A stretch of 64,000 nucleotides of DNA from Globodera rostochiensis (GCA_018350325.1 JAEVLN010000025.1:475799-539798), one strand, 5' to 3'; shown: positions 32,884 to 44,424, numbered from the stretch's first letter. A program made the numbers and translations. Notes: generated by a model from the sequence alone, not told the origin.

Positions 32884-33248
32884 GCATCAGGTGGTTCCGA
32901 CAGTAGTTGATTTCGACAGTAAGTGATTTCGACAGTGAATTCCAAAAAAATGTATCGAACTTGTTAGCATTTCGAATTTTCAACTTCTAAATGCTTTTAG
33001 ACCTGTACGTTATCAGTTTTGCTAAAAAAATGCATTTTTAGGCTTGCCTCGAAAATTACAGATTTTTTGAATTGTTTGAATTTTTTACTTTTTTAGGGAT
33101 TTTATATCGTTTACGTGGGTCGAAATGCCTAAAAATGCGAATTTTAGACTTCTTGGAAAATTATAGAATTTTTAACAGTGGCACTGTCGAAATTCACTGT
33201 CAAAATCACTTACTGTCGAAATCAACTACTGTCGGAACCACATGATGC
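32884..33248. mobile_element. 365-bp element with 58-bp inverted termini
   Basis: GCATCAGGTGGTTCCGACAG at the left is inverted at the right as CTGTCGGAACCACATGATGC. The arms include the repeated TTTCGACAGTAAGTGA. Flanks CCCAAAATC and CCCCAAAAC agree at 7 of 9 positions, a weak hint of the 9-bp duplication made by Mutator-like elements. Confidence 0.65.
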
Positions 33249-33309
33249 CCCCAAAACGCAATACTTTTAATAAAAAACAACAAAAATTCAATAAATAACA
33301 AAAAAAAAA

Positions 33310-34197
33310 TTAAATAATCCGATCAATACAATCACTTATTTTCGGATTTTCTCCTTTTAATTTGGCATATTTCTTCAAAATTTCAATTTTTGTTGCTTCA
33401 GAAATTTTATTGCTGACAGAAAGACCAAATTTGCGCTTCCATTCATAAATTGTAGTTTTAGAAACGCCCAATTTTTTTGCAATTTTATTATCAAGTTCAT
33501 TCATTAAAATGTTTTTGAGTTTTGCCTTTTTACATTTGCTTTTTATTTCATCAAATTGTTTCAAAATTTGACGTTTTTCTAACTCAGAAAACTTTGATTT
33601 AGACTTTGTTTCTCGACTTAGACCCAATTCTTTTCTCCATTTATAAATTGTTGTGCGACTCACACTTAAACTATTTGATATTTTTCTCTCAATTTGAACC
33701 CATTCTTTGGCTGAATGTGCGCGTTTGTTTTTTTCCCGATAATTTTCTTTCATTTCACGGAATTTTTGGATAATTTCACGTTTTTGCTGATCAGATTCAA
33801 TTTTTTCACATTTATTGGACTCATTTTGCTGTTCATCAACACTCTCATCTTGATCAGTTGAGTTATTTTGATCAAAAAAAGAATTTTCTTGATTAAGATC
33901 ATCCGGGGATGGCGCTGAATTGTCTTCGTCTTCTGACCAATTTTCATCATAAATTTCATCAAATTTCTGTTTCAATATTTCATCAATATTTTTCTGATCA
34001 GAAATGTTTGGAGCTTGTACGTCTTGAACTTCTTCTTTAACATGACGACAGTTACTTTCATCGTCCCATCCTTTTCCAAATATTTCATCGAGTGTTTTGT
34101 AAAGTTTTGATTCCTGCCCGCCTTCGCCCACAGAATTAGCATTTTTGATCAAATTCGTTGCAAATAATGAAATAAAAATGAATAGCCGGAATTTCAT
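33310..34197 (-). CDS. SHR family protein truncated in the third HTH
   Basis: 295 residues from MKFRLFIFISLFATNLIKN. It lacks the NDSKDLN segment after the first acidic motif and carries a mixed linker (NNSAP-like plus DDLNQENSFFDQNN). Units 1 and 2 are complete (TIYKWRKELGL, TIYEWKRKFGL). Unit 3 breaks after ENPKISD and ends CIDRII. Downstream sequence is unrelated AT-rich DNA, so the end is a breakpoint next to the element at 32884. Confidence 0.7.
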   Translation of the reverse strand: MKFRLFIFISLFATNLIKNANSVGEGGQESKLYKTLDEIFGKGWDDESNCRHVKEEVQDVQAPNISDQKNIDEILKQKFDEIYDENWSEDEDNSAPSPDDLNQENSFFDQNNSTDQDESVDEQQNESNKCEKIESDQQKREIIQKFREMKENYREKNKRAHSAKEWVQIERKISNSLSVSRTTIYKWRKELGLSRETKSKSKFSELEKRQILKQFDEIKSKCKKAKLKNILMNELDNKIAKKLGVSKTTIYEWKRKFGLSVSNKISEATKIEILKKYAKLKGENPKISDCIDRII

Positions 34198-35626
34198 TTT
34201 TATTACTAAAATTATTTATTTAATATTAAATAAATCTTCTGCCATAGAATTAAATTCTATTGAAAAGGTGGCTAATCAAATTGATTGGCAGATTATTTCC
34301 ACGTATTTCTCTCCCCCTCAAAATATAGTCGGAAATCGGAATTCCAACCACCCCCCTGGTTCATACCATTCTTCAGCACGCATGAAATATATTGCACAAA
34401 GGCAAATCGATTTAATTGCAAAATGTGCCGCAGGCAAAAATTAAAAATAAAATGCCGAGAGTTCGCTCAAAGCCCTAACTAACACAAGCTTAATTGAAAA
34501 AAGAGAGCGAATTTTGGTAGCAGCAAATCTCGTCGAGTTGTTGCGAATTTTTACTATTATCAGCACCAAGGGCGGAGCCAGGAATTTTTTTCGGGGGGGG
34601 GGACTCCTGGGTCCGCCAAGGCTCTCAGATCACCTTCGAGAAAATAATGGCAACCGGCTCCAAAAATATGGCATTTTTATGGCATCAAGGGGTCAAAAAT
34701 ATGGCATTTTTGGCATCGAGGGGTCAAAAATATGGCATTTTTGGCATCGAGGGGTCAAAAATACGGCATTTTTATGGCAGTTTTCTTAAGGGATTTTCAA
34801 AAAATACAATTTGTTTTTTTGAGAATTTTGCTTCACTTCTGAGGGGAAGGGGTGGCGGTGCCGATGGGCGCTGCCGAGAAAATTTTGAATTTTTGACTCA
34901 ATTTGTTAAGAGATTTACAACCAACTTCAAATTGTACGAATCAAAGATACTTTTTTCGGGAATTCTCATTTTTCCCTCAAAAAATAAGAAATTTCAAAGT
35001 TCAAAAATATGGCAAATTTCCAAAATTATGGCATTTGCCATAAAAATAGGGCATTCTGAGAGCCCTGGGCTCCGCCCTTGAGCAGCACTAAGACGCATAA
35101 AAAATTTTTTTAATGCCCTCTGGCATTTTTCCCCAAATTCCCCCCCCCCCGTTTTCAATGTATTTTAGACTCAACCATATGTCCCTGTGAGTCGAGATTC
35201 TTGAAAAATCCCGTGAACTTCATTTGTATTCAAGCGAGATCTTGAGTTGAGATTTTCGAGATCTCATCTCGACCGGTCTCTAATTGATACTTTAGAAGAT
35301 CCGTCAATGTATGTCAAATAGTGGAACAGGTTTTGGTATTTACTATAAAAACAACACGTAAAAATAGCGAACACACACAAGCAAATAGAAAGCAAAAAAT
35401 AAAAAGTGCAAAAAGTCAAAAGTGAAAATGATATTTGTGATGTGCCACAGCAAATGGGGACGGGCCGGGCCTTTGTCTCCCCTCGGGCGCAATGCCATTG
35501 GCACGCACAGCTCAACGCTCCTGGCTTCGTTCGCCACCGTCTCCTTCAGCGGCGCCCTGCTCAGTGTTAGCCATTTTGCCAACGTCGGAAATGAAATGGA
35601 CGGTCAGCTGGTCGAACAGGCTGACC
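34198..35626. other. intergenic; SHR 5' flank and repeats
   Basis: 34198-34470 is SHR 5' flank. 34660-34760 holds a GGGGTCAAAAATATGGCATT tandem (about four units); 34854-34877 is a GC hairpin; 35200-35290 a truncated hAT end (GACCGGTCTCTA). The 35422-35685 plus-strand frame is GC-rich but lacks homology I recognise. Confidence 0.45.
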
Positions 35627-35815
35627 CTGCAGCAGCTAGAGTTGGGCAAGTTCAATATTTAAAAATAGCACTGTTTTGCCCATAAATTACGTTTTGGAAA
35701 TGAGGAGTTCGACAATGTCAGAAAGTTAAAGCCATGAAAATAACTCCCCAAAAATCGCCGACATTCCGCCCCCGACGGGTCGGGACAAACCCAAAATTGA
35801 ACAACAAATTAAGCG
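35627..35815 (+). repeat. dispersed duplication, copy B
   Basis: Counterpart of 19149-19540 with the two homologous parts nearly adjacent. On the minus strand an exon-like frame (SLFDQLTVHFISDVGKMANT) abuts it, preceded by a CTGCAG acceptor-like site. Confidence 0.65.
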
Positions 35816-35839
35816 AACGGCCTCTCTCTATTCCCGCGA

Positions 35840-37107
35840 TCAGTACCCGCAATGGCAGCCGTGCTTTCGCTGCTGACCAGCGCCAGTGCCGTTTTTGTGC
35901 TCCCCGTTGTTGTTGTTCTTCAACTTGAGCACGTAACCGCGCTCAATCAGTTGGAAACGGCGGGACAACGTCAACTGCGAGAAACGGGATGGCACAAATA
36001 AATTGCATAACATTTTCAGAAGACCATACATGACGGACGCATGACACACATGCACCTGAGCAGTGCTGATCAGGGTCATCATTGGCGTCAATTTTTTTGG
36101 CGCCAAAAAATAGATCGGACAATTTTTGTGGACAATTTTATTATATAGTAAATAAAATAGTATCAAAAAATTTGCGGGGCAACCCGTTTTTGTGTTGGCT
36201 AAGATTTTCACATTTGCCCCCGAGGCATTATACAAAAATTGGCCGATGACAATTAAAACTAAATCAAAATACTCCAATTTAGGCTAGCACGCGGGCCAAC
36301 GGACTTTTGAGAAAAACCGGAACCGGGACTACGGGACAAAAAAATGAGAGTTTTGAAGCAATTTTGATAAACCGGGACCAACATTTTCAGTCCCAGGGTG
36401 GACACTTCAGTACTGGTCCCGCCCGGTCCCGTGCCATCCTACTCAATACCCTTCCACCACCACACCTTCTTCTCCTCCAGTAACCGCTTGGCAGCCATGT
36501 CCCCATCAATGCCATAGGACGGGTGGCACTTTTGCATCCACTGTAATGATTTGGCCAAAATCGTTGCAATTTTTAAGCGTTTTTTAGGAGTAGCATTGCA
36601 TTCTTTTGTTTCTTCATTTTGACTGATTTCTAAACCATTAGCCCGAAGCCAAAAATTCGTTAATTTAACACTTTTGAATATTTTACACATCATCCAACGT
36701 CTGAATTCAGTGGGCTATGAATTTTGAAACAAATTCGGGGGCTTTAATGAATTAACAAAAAAAAGAGCAGCTTGATCAAAGCGATCTGCTGACGACTTTC
36801 CAATAGAGATTGAATCAGATCAGCTTTTGAAAGCCAAAATAATCGAGAAAATTGGTACCCGATCAGTTCACGACATTACAACAAAATTTGTCCTATGCCA
36901 CACGCCAAGCATTGCTTTTTGCTCGCCCACCTCCATGCCCTCAATGGGCGCAATGGTGAAGGAACGCCGGCGGCTACAACAACGCCGTTGCCGGCGACGA
37001 TGGCACTCCTCGTTGTCGTTGTCGTCGCTGTTGCTGTTTTGCCCATAATTTTGTTGATCATCATCAGCCGCCGCCGTTGTTGTCGTCGTCGTTTCCGGCA
37101 ATTCCAT
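35840..37107 (-). CDS. candidate gene in pieces, interrupted by a transposon; unidentified
   Basis: Three minus-strand coding-like pieces. (1) 36871-37107: MELPETTTTTTAAADDDQQN, an Arg-rich run, then FTIAPIEGMEVGEQKAMLG and VWHRTNFV. (2) 36442-36693: LRANGLEISQNEETKECN to MQKCHPSYGIDGDMAAKRLL and EEKKVWWWKGI, ending exactly at the hAT-like element. (3) after the element, EYFDLVLIVIGQFLYNASGA in a compatible frame, and further on SQLTLSRRFQLIERGYVLKL. Introns are not settled and I recognise no family. Composition differs from the surrounding repeats. Confidence 0.35.
36280..36441. mobile_element. hAT-like element inside the unidentified coding-like segment
   Basis: Ends TAGGCTAGCACGCGGGCC and GGTCCCGTGCCATCCTA are imperfect inverses, interior of CCGGGACC words. 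The flanks CTCCAATT and CTCAATAC match only partly, so the insertion is old or the ends have decayed. Confidence 0.5.
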
Positions 37108-37590
37108 TGGACACTTTGAAAAAGTTGTGTAAATTTAAACAAAAAAATTTTAATGAGCAAAATAATAAATTGTAAAATGTAGCAATCAATGCTTAAACAT
37201 AAAAACCTCTAAGCCGCCTGATCAATCAATTATTGTTCATTAATTGTACTTATTTTATGAACAAAAAGCGGAAAAATTGAAGATAGAAAAAAGATAGACC
37301 AAGAAGACATTACAAAAAAAGGATTAATAAGCATTATGTAGGAAACAGGAACGGCGCCAACTCTTTTTTGTTTTTTGATTTTTGTTAGGGGCGGAGTAAT
37401 CCAATTGATCACTTTTTGATCCAAACAATTCAAATAAAATAATGTTAAAAAATTTGGAATATTTTTGATTTTTGTTAGAGGCGGGGTATCCAAATGATCA
37501 CTTTTTGTGGTGGCACTGGTCTTATAAAATTAATTAGTGAATGTGTAAATAATAAAATTGTGTTGATCGGATTGATTGATCGCCTTTTGA

Positions 37591-39534
37591 TCAGCCAAGT
37601 CCGTTGTCCTCGAACAGTCCTTGTGTTGTCTCCTCCTGAAAAATTAACCCAAATTTGTTTTGTGCCGCTGGGAAAATAAAAGTGCAGAGTTTGGAGTGGG
37701 GATCAGGGATGGTCGGAATCCCAATTTCCGAAAAATAAGGCCTCGGAATTCCGATTTCCGAAAAATTTCAAGGCCTCGGAATAGGTCCTTGTGGGTTTTG
37801 TGTAGGGTGGCACGGGACCGGGACCAGTACTGAAATGGTCAATTTTTCAAATTTTTTGGTACTGAAATTTTGGTCCCGGTTTTTCAAAATCCCTTTAAAA
37901 TTCCACTATAAAAGTCCCGGTTTTTACAAAATGATTTTTTTTTCTTGTTTTTGTCCAGCAGTCCCGGTTAGACTCCGTCATTTCGGGTTACGATTATTAA
38001 AATGCACCGCCATTACGGATTACGGTAACCCACTCTGGTGGAAATCAGTTTTGTTCTGATCACTGCCTGATCAGCAACTGATTTTGATCTAAAAAAACTC
38101 ACGTCCTGCAGCAAATCCTGCGCGCTGATCGCTTTCAGCACCTGCTTCTTGCTGGTCTCCTGAATTTCGCCGGCCAACAGGAACTCGTCCAGTATGAAGT
38201 AGGCCTTCTCAAAGTTGAAGATGATGTCCAGCTCGCAAACGCTGCCAAAGTAGCGGTCCAACAGCTCCACGTAGCGGTGGATGACCTCCAGGCACAGCAG
38301 CTGAACCACAAGACTCTCGAGGTGGTCATTTATTTTATGATTCATTTCAATTTCTTTTTTTATGGGGGTTGCTTGATCAGATCACGAGAATTCAAACCCG
38401 ATTTGTCTGTTCATAATTCTCTAATCTATAGCCAAAATATTACGGGTGATTAATGAATCCCTGATCAATATCTGTTCGAAAATTGTCTACGAAATGTTAT
38501 TCAAGTGTTACTCTGATCTGATTCAATTATAAAATCACATAAAGATCAGAAAAACCCATTACTCCCACCTCATTGTCCGTCTGTTCGATGGCACAGCAAA
38601 AGTACAGCGAAGCGTAACTGAAAAAGAATTATGACACTCAAATTAATTTTAGAAATTTGCCACAAAATGAAATGCTCTCACCGTTTGTACACAATTTTCA
38701 TGTCTTTGTATTCGAGGAATGCGCACATTTTAGGCTTACGCGCCAAAATGGTGGTGATCAATTCGCGCGTGATTTTCTTTTTGAGCTGAAATCAAAATGC
38801 ATTTTTTTTGGCAATGAATCATAACAATATTACAATTTAAAATTAAAAGTCGCAACAAATCTTTAGGGTCAATTAGAATTGATCAGATCGAACGGGCTGA
38901 TCATTAAAAGTCTACCCAAGCGGCCAATACCTTGAAGAAGTATCCAAAATTCAATGTTCTAAGTCAATTTAAAACCCTGATCTAAGATGCAGTTTCAACT
39001 GTTGATCATGATCAAATCCAGATCCAGAGCAATTATAAACCCCAATCATGATTAATTTCATATATACCGTACAATGTCAAACTCTGATCCCGATCAGTTT
39101 CCCTTTCATTTCAAAACACTGATCACGATTAATATCGGATCAATCGTCAAATTCAAACTCTGATCATGACAGTCTGTCGATTCTTGATCTATTTCCCTTA
39201 ACAGCGTCTAAGACCCCGATCAGTTTCCCTTATCAATTTAAAACACTGATCATGGGTTAACACGCGATCTTGTTAATTCAAATTTTGATTATGACAGTTT
39301 GATTTGATTTTCGCCAAATCCTTATCCCGATAAATTTAAAACACCGACCCTGGCTACTTCTGTTTCAACCCAATCCTAATCAACATGATCAATTTCCCTA
39401 TTCAAATCAGGTTTTGAATTGGCACGAGAAAATTCAATAACAATGAAGTGATCCACCTTGTCCGCGTATGCGACGTACCATTTCTGCAAGCGCAATTTGC
39501 CCTGACGCGAGAACAGCAGCAAGTAGTGGATCAT
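37591..39534 (-). CDS. aps-1: AP-1 clathrin adaptor complex, sigma subunit
   Basis: Small chain of the AP-1 complex, which sorts cargo into clathrin vesicles at the trans-Golgi and endosomes. Five exons with canonical sites: 39457-39534, 38682-38785, 38569-38617, 38103-38300, 37591-37635, giving 157 residues, the normal length. The start [20 protein letters not shown] is diagnostic of sigma-1 adaptins. Conserved blocks follow ([90 protein letters not shown]). The last exon encodes [14 protein letters not shown]. It lies 780 bp downstream of the ARFRP1 stop on the same strand; both act at the TGN. Intron 1 is rich in TGATCA words. Confidence 0.95.
38860..39420. repeat. TGATCA-rich degenerate tandem array in AP-1 sigma intron 1
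   Basis: Loose units of about 70-80 bp such as AAACTCTGATCCCGATCAG, TTTCCCTT and AAAACACTGATCA recur across the intron, with over a dozen TGATCA/GATCA words. Too diverged for exact period. Confidence 0.55.
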
Positions 39535-40316
39535 CTCTTGACGCAAATAATTAAATGCTAATATTCAACAACAAAAAAAAAAATTCAAAAAATATTAAAA
39601 TGTGTCCACGTAAAAAGCGACAAATCATAAAAAAAAACAATTTTTATTTATGCATTTTCAATGAACTCTGCCCGGACGAGGCTCGACCGGTCGTCCACAG
39701 GCTCTGGTCCAAGTCAATCAGATCACTACAGACTTGTAATCCGGATCTGATCAGTGATCACACATATTACTCCACAGATTAACCCCCCGGGGGGGAGGGG
39801 GCATGTAATCCGAAGATGGTTTCGCATAAATTAACCCAGTGAAAAAAGGAGTAATGTGTATAAAAATATGTGTGAACAGAAAGTGTTGTGTATAATAGGG
39901 AATACATATAGATATGTAACAATAATTTCTGCAAAAGACAATACTAATAATCACAGTTTAATGAATGATCAGCAAACAAAAATGCAGAAATTTTCAAAAA
40001 ATTTGCCATTTTCGAAAGATTCAAATAAAGTTTTGTTTTTTTGTTTGTTTGAGGGAGGAGGGGGGGGGGGTCAAATGTCAAAGGTGTCTTTGGATGGTTG
40101 AGGAAAGTGCGTTGGTCAGCCATGTGACACTTCGCTTCACATTCACGTTTTGTAGGGCCTAAAAAATTGAAAATTGTTTTGGCGAAATGACATATTTAAA
40201 CAAATTCTCAGAAAAAAATAAATTTAAAATAATATCCTTGCGCTTAACAAAAAATATTGCTCAGATAGTCTTTTTTTAATTTAAAAAGTTGTTATTAATT
40301 TTATTGTTGAATAACG

Positions 40317-43300
40317 TTAACGACTGCTTTCAACCAATTCAATGCAAAAACGGACCGACACAGAGAAAATGGCCACGTCCGCTTGGTGCCGTGAGCTGAT
40401 GTGGTTGTTGAAGTACTGGCGCCGGAAGCGTTCCATCAGTCCGTTTTGATCGCTGTTGTTGTTGATGTGCCGCCGTTGTTGATCAAGCGTTGTCGACGAC
40501 GACGTCGAGCTGGACAGCTGCTCCCAGCAGTCATCAGTTGTAGTACTGTCTCCGCCGGCGGCACCGTTGCTGTAGGAGGCGCCGGCAGCAACAACAACAA
40601 CAACGCGTTCGTCGCAATTGTCCAGCTCGAAACTTTGCCAACCGCTGCCGCTGCTGCTGCACAGCGTGGCCGGAGACACAAGCGGCGGCGGTGGTGATGA
40701 CGACGATGGAATTACTGGTGGGCAAGCAGTAGCAGAACCACCAGTAGCAGAAGCAGCAGTGGTTGTGCCGGTGTTGGAGCTGATCAAGGAGTTTGGATTT
40801 GGTGTTGGTGTGCTGCTGTCGCCTCCTGCTGCTGATCCGTTTATGTTGAAATAACGGGCGCCCGGAACAGTACAATTGCCATCAGCATATGTTGTTGTTG
40901 TTAGCGTCTCAGCACTGTCTGGAAGAGGCAAACAAACCCCATTTATTTTTTTTTACCAATTCAATTTGAAAAACGATTTCGAATAAACCCAAAAAAGTTT
41001 GCTCTAACCCACACGTACCACGGCTGCATCCGTCCAATGCCACCGCCGCTTCCTCATTCTTTGGTTGGTCCAAGTCGCATTTGTTGAACAGAATCATCAG
41101 CGGCAGTTGGCAAATGCGTTCGATCGCAAAAATGGTTTCTGTTGGGAACGGGGCGGGTGCAAGGCGTTCAAAATAATTTAATTTTTGAAAATATGCGCGG
41201 GCCCAAGGGCGGTGGTCTTACAAACTTTTTGAAAAAATTTCAACCTTTTTACGCGATTCCCCCCCCCCCCCACCAATCTGGTACCGATCGGGCGCCCGGG
41301 AATTGTAAACTAAACCGGCATTTTCGACACATTTTCGGGAGCCCAACGCTATCATCAAAAATTTCCCGAGGTTTCGGAACCGAAAAATTCCAGTGAGAGT
41401 CTGTAAAATGTAAAAAAAACAAACAAAAATCCAATTTACGTCTATAAGGCGCGTAAATTTTTTCCAATGTTTCTTAGCGTCCAAATAATTGTTTTTTGAA
41501 TTTTTTTAATTACCCACCCAACGCGCTGAACACCTCGGGCAACCGCTGCACGTCGGCGGAGTCGACCACAAAAACGAGCGCATGGCACTCCGCCAAATAA
41601 GAGCCCCACAATGAACGGAGCTCCGCTTGGCCGCCAAGGTCCCAAACATTGAGCACAATGTCCTTCAACGGAATGCGCACATCTCAAACACAGAAATAAA
41701 CCAAGACCCAAAGACCTCAAAAAAAAAAAAATCGGAAATTGCAATTCCAAGAGCTCAAAAAACTTCGGAAATCGCTATTCCGAGGCCACAAAAAAAATTC
41801 AGAAATCGCAATTCCGAGGCCACAAAAAAAATTCAGAAATCGCAATTCCGAGGCCTCAAAAAAATTCAGAAATCGCAATTCCGAGGCCACAAAAAATTTC
41901 GGAACCCGCAATTCCAAAAACTCAAAAAATTGTTCATTTAATTAAAAGAATTTTGCTTTGAACGTTTTGATCTTTTCAGGAAACCAATATAACAATTAGT
42001 AGAATTATTAACATTCTAACAAAATTTTAAAGAATTATTCAATAGAAAAATAAGGGAAAGATGTTGGATCGAAATGGGGTGGACGTCCTTTTGGGAGAGG
42101 GAGTAACGCGGGGGCATTTACATGAATTTTGCCAAAAAAAATTTGAGGGGGAGGGGGAATAAATACGTGGAAATAATCTGCAAATCAATTTTATTGGCCA
42201 CATTTTCAATTAAATTAATTTTATTACCAAAAGATTTATTTGTTAATATTTTTTAAGGTAAATTTTAGTAATAAAAATGAAATTTTGGCTATTAATTATT
42301 ATTTCATTATTTGCAACGAATTTGATCAAGAAGGCTGATTCTGTGGGCGAACGCGGACAAGGGCCAAAACTTTACAAAACATTTGATGAAATATTTGGAA
42401 AAGGATGGGACGATGAAAGTAATGATTCAAAAGACTTGAACTGTCGTCATGTTAAAGAAGAAGTTCAAGACGGACAAGCTCCAAACATTTCTGATCAGAA
42501 AAATATTGATGAAATATTAAAACAGAAATTTGATGAAATTTATGATGAAAATTGGTCGGAAGACGAAAACAATTCAGCGCCAGATCTAAATGAGAGTGTC
42601 GATGAACAGCAAAATGAGTCCAATGAATGTGAAAAAATTGAGTCTGATCAGCAAAAACGTGAAATTATTCAAAAATTCCGTAAAATTAAAGATAATTATC
42701 GGGAAAAAACCAAACGCGCACACTCAACCAAAGAATGGAATCAAATTGAGGCAAAAATATCAAATGATTTAGGGGTTAGTCGCTATAAATTATATAAATG
42801 GATGAAAGAATTGGGCTTAAGTCGAGAAAAAAAGTCAAAGTTTTCTGAGTTAGAAAAACATGAAATTTTGAAACAATTTTATGAAATAAAAAACAAATGT
42901 AAAAAGGCAAAAATCAAAAGCGGTTCAAAAAATGAACTCGATGAGAAAATTGCAAAAAAATTTGGCGTTTGTTGCGGCACAATTCGTGAATGGAAGCGCG
43001 AATTTGGCTTTTCTGCCAGCAATAAACCGGATGTAACAAAAATTGCAATTTTAAAAGAATATGCCAAAATAAAAGGGGAAAATCCGAAAATGAGAGATGC
43101 CGTTATTGCTGAAATGTTGAAAATATCATTAAGAAGTCTATGTTATTGGAAAAAAGAATTTAAAGAAGAAATGAAAAACCTTTGAAAATATACATACGGG
43201 CTTTGTGGGCCCTAGGCTCAACGCAAAATTTTTTTAACACAAAATTGCTACGATTTTTTTTACAAATTCCTTTCCTCTAATATCAGGCAGTTACTGCAAT

Positions 43301-44032
43301 AAAAATCGGTTTTTAAAAAATCTTATTTTTTTTTCAAAAATCATAGATGTGAAATCGTGATTAAAAATGAAGTGTTTCGAGGAAGTAATCGGGGTGTAGA
43401 ATCCGAATCTGACATTAGTTTCGACCAATTCCGAACCCCGGACCCGAATTCGAACAATTTCAGAAAAAATTGTTATATTTTCAAAATTAACATTTATTGC
43501 TCTAAATCGATGGAAATGCACAAAATTAATCGAATAGGCAATTAATGATCGAATTCATGTTTTTTGAACAATTTTAGGCCAACATTAATTTTAGGAAATT
43601 TTTGAATTTTCAAAAATTGTTCTAATTCGGGTCCGGGATTCGAAATTGGTCAAAATGGAGGTCAAATTCGGATTCTACACACTCGAATAGCCCTAACAAA
43701 ATTATTTAAACAACTGAAAACGAATTTTTTTTTTAACATGGGTGGCACCATCTTTAGTACTACCCAAAATCGTTTTTATTGAAAACTTTTCTGATCGCTT
43801 ACGATTCAGTCCGACGGTGGGCCCAATTTTGGCCAAATTTCGGCCACAATAATGCCGATCAAAATGGGCCTTCAACCGCTCCAGATAGGTCTAAAATAAG
43901 GGGAAATTTAAATTTGCAATTTCCCAAAAAATTTTTTACCGTTTTCCCGGCGCCGTCAAGCCCAAGGAGGGCAACAAAAAATTCGTCCTTTCGCGTAATT
44001 TCGCCATATGCTCCACGGAACAATGAAAACAT
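40317..44032 (-). CDS. ARFRP1-like small GTPase with long low-complexity C-terminal region
   Basis: ARF-family GTPase, closest to ARFRP1, which controls trans-Golgi membrane traffic. Five exons with GT-AG sites: 43940-44032, 43803-43890, 41518-41682, 41019-41138, 40317-40918; 355 residues against about 200 usual. Start MFSLFRGAYGEITRKDEFF, P-loop GLDGAGKT, TTYLERLKAHF, switch 1 PTVGLN, switch 2 WDLGGQAELRSLW, G4 NKCD. After CSR an insert of about 150 residues rich in Ser/Thr/Gly/Ala precedes the end (RQYFNNHISSRH to FSVSVRFCIELVESS), where a G5 SAL motif is not clear. Intron 2 (2.1 kb) contains a complete SHR gene on the other strand and a 33-bp array. The identity rests on exons 1-3; the long last exon could be a lineage novelty. 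Confidence 0.85.
41690..41935. repeat. 33-bp array at the intron 2 acceptor of ARFRP1
   Basis: About six units of AATTCAGAAATCGCAATTCC plus GAGGCCACAAAA. The first units reach within about 10 bases of the exon 3 acceptor. A shorter related array lies at 11550-11640 beside the ARFRP1 fragment. Confidence 0.85.
42277..43185 (+). CDS. SHR family protein, open copy inside ARFRP1 intron 2
   Basis: 302 residues from MKFWLLIIISLFATNLIKK, antisense to the host gene. Signal peptide, FDEIFGKGWDDE and FDEIYDENWSEDE motifs, and three full HTH units ending KLYKWMKELGL, TIREWKREFGF and SLCYWKKEF. Unit 2 has a Cys pair (GVCCGTI) not present in other copies. Upstream 42060-42276 matches the SHR flank (CATTTACATGAATTTTGCC, GGAAATAATCTGC) and 41941-41990 matches the distal flank at 11400 and 29880. 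With 1319 and 10335 it is one of the best-preserved copies. Confidence 0.8.
   Translation: MKFWLLIIISLFATNLIKKADSVGERGQGPKLYKTFDEIFGKGWDDESNDSKDLNCRHVKEEVQDGQAPNISDQKNIDEILKQKFDEIYDENWSEDENNSAPDLNESVDEQQNESNECEKIESDQQKREIIQKFRKIKDNYREKTKRAHSTKEWNQIEAKISNDLGVSRYKLYKWMKELGLSREKKSKFSELEKHEILKQFYEIKNKCKKAKIKSGSKNELDEKIAKKFGVCCGTIREWKREFGFSASNKPDVTKIAILKEYAKIKGENPKMRDAVIAEMLKISLRSLCYWKKEFKEEMKNL
43398..43690. mobile_element. foldback element in ARFRP1 intron 2
   Basis: GGTGTAGAATCCGAATCTGA at the left is inverted near 43660-43682 (AAATTCGGATTCTACAC). Both arms carry the CCAATTCCGAACCCCGGACC core shared with 6588-6755. The spacer is about 100 bp, AT-rich. Confidence 0.7.
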
Positions 44033-44424
44033 CAGATGGCATTCGACGAAAGTTGGCAAAACATTGATTTAAAATAAAAAATAAAAATTTGTAGAAACAA
44101 AAAAATGTAAAAAAAGGTATTAAAATTTTTGTGTCCAATTTAATGTGCATGGAAAAAAAGGTGCAAAATTTCACCAATAAAATGCTTATTAAGAAAAATT
44201 CCCAGAATTGCAAAATGGTAAAATGAATTCAGAAAATTTGGACCGGCACATTTAAAAATGTTTTTTTTTTTGTACAATTTTAAACAACCAAAATTTGTTC
44301 ATTTAGACCAAATTTTGGACTTCTGATCACCATAATGTATATGTGTATATATATCATCTACTTAGAACATCAGCACACCACACCATCATCATGATCAACC
44401 CGTTCAGCAACACATCCAATTCAT

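Noticed and set aside
35422..35685. Plus-strand 87-codon frame beginning MKMIFVMCHSKWGRAG
   Set aside because: It extends into a duplicated noncoding segment and competes with a minus-strand frame; neither is supported by homology I can recognise.
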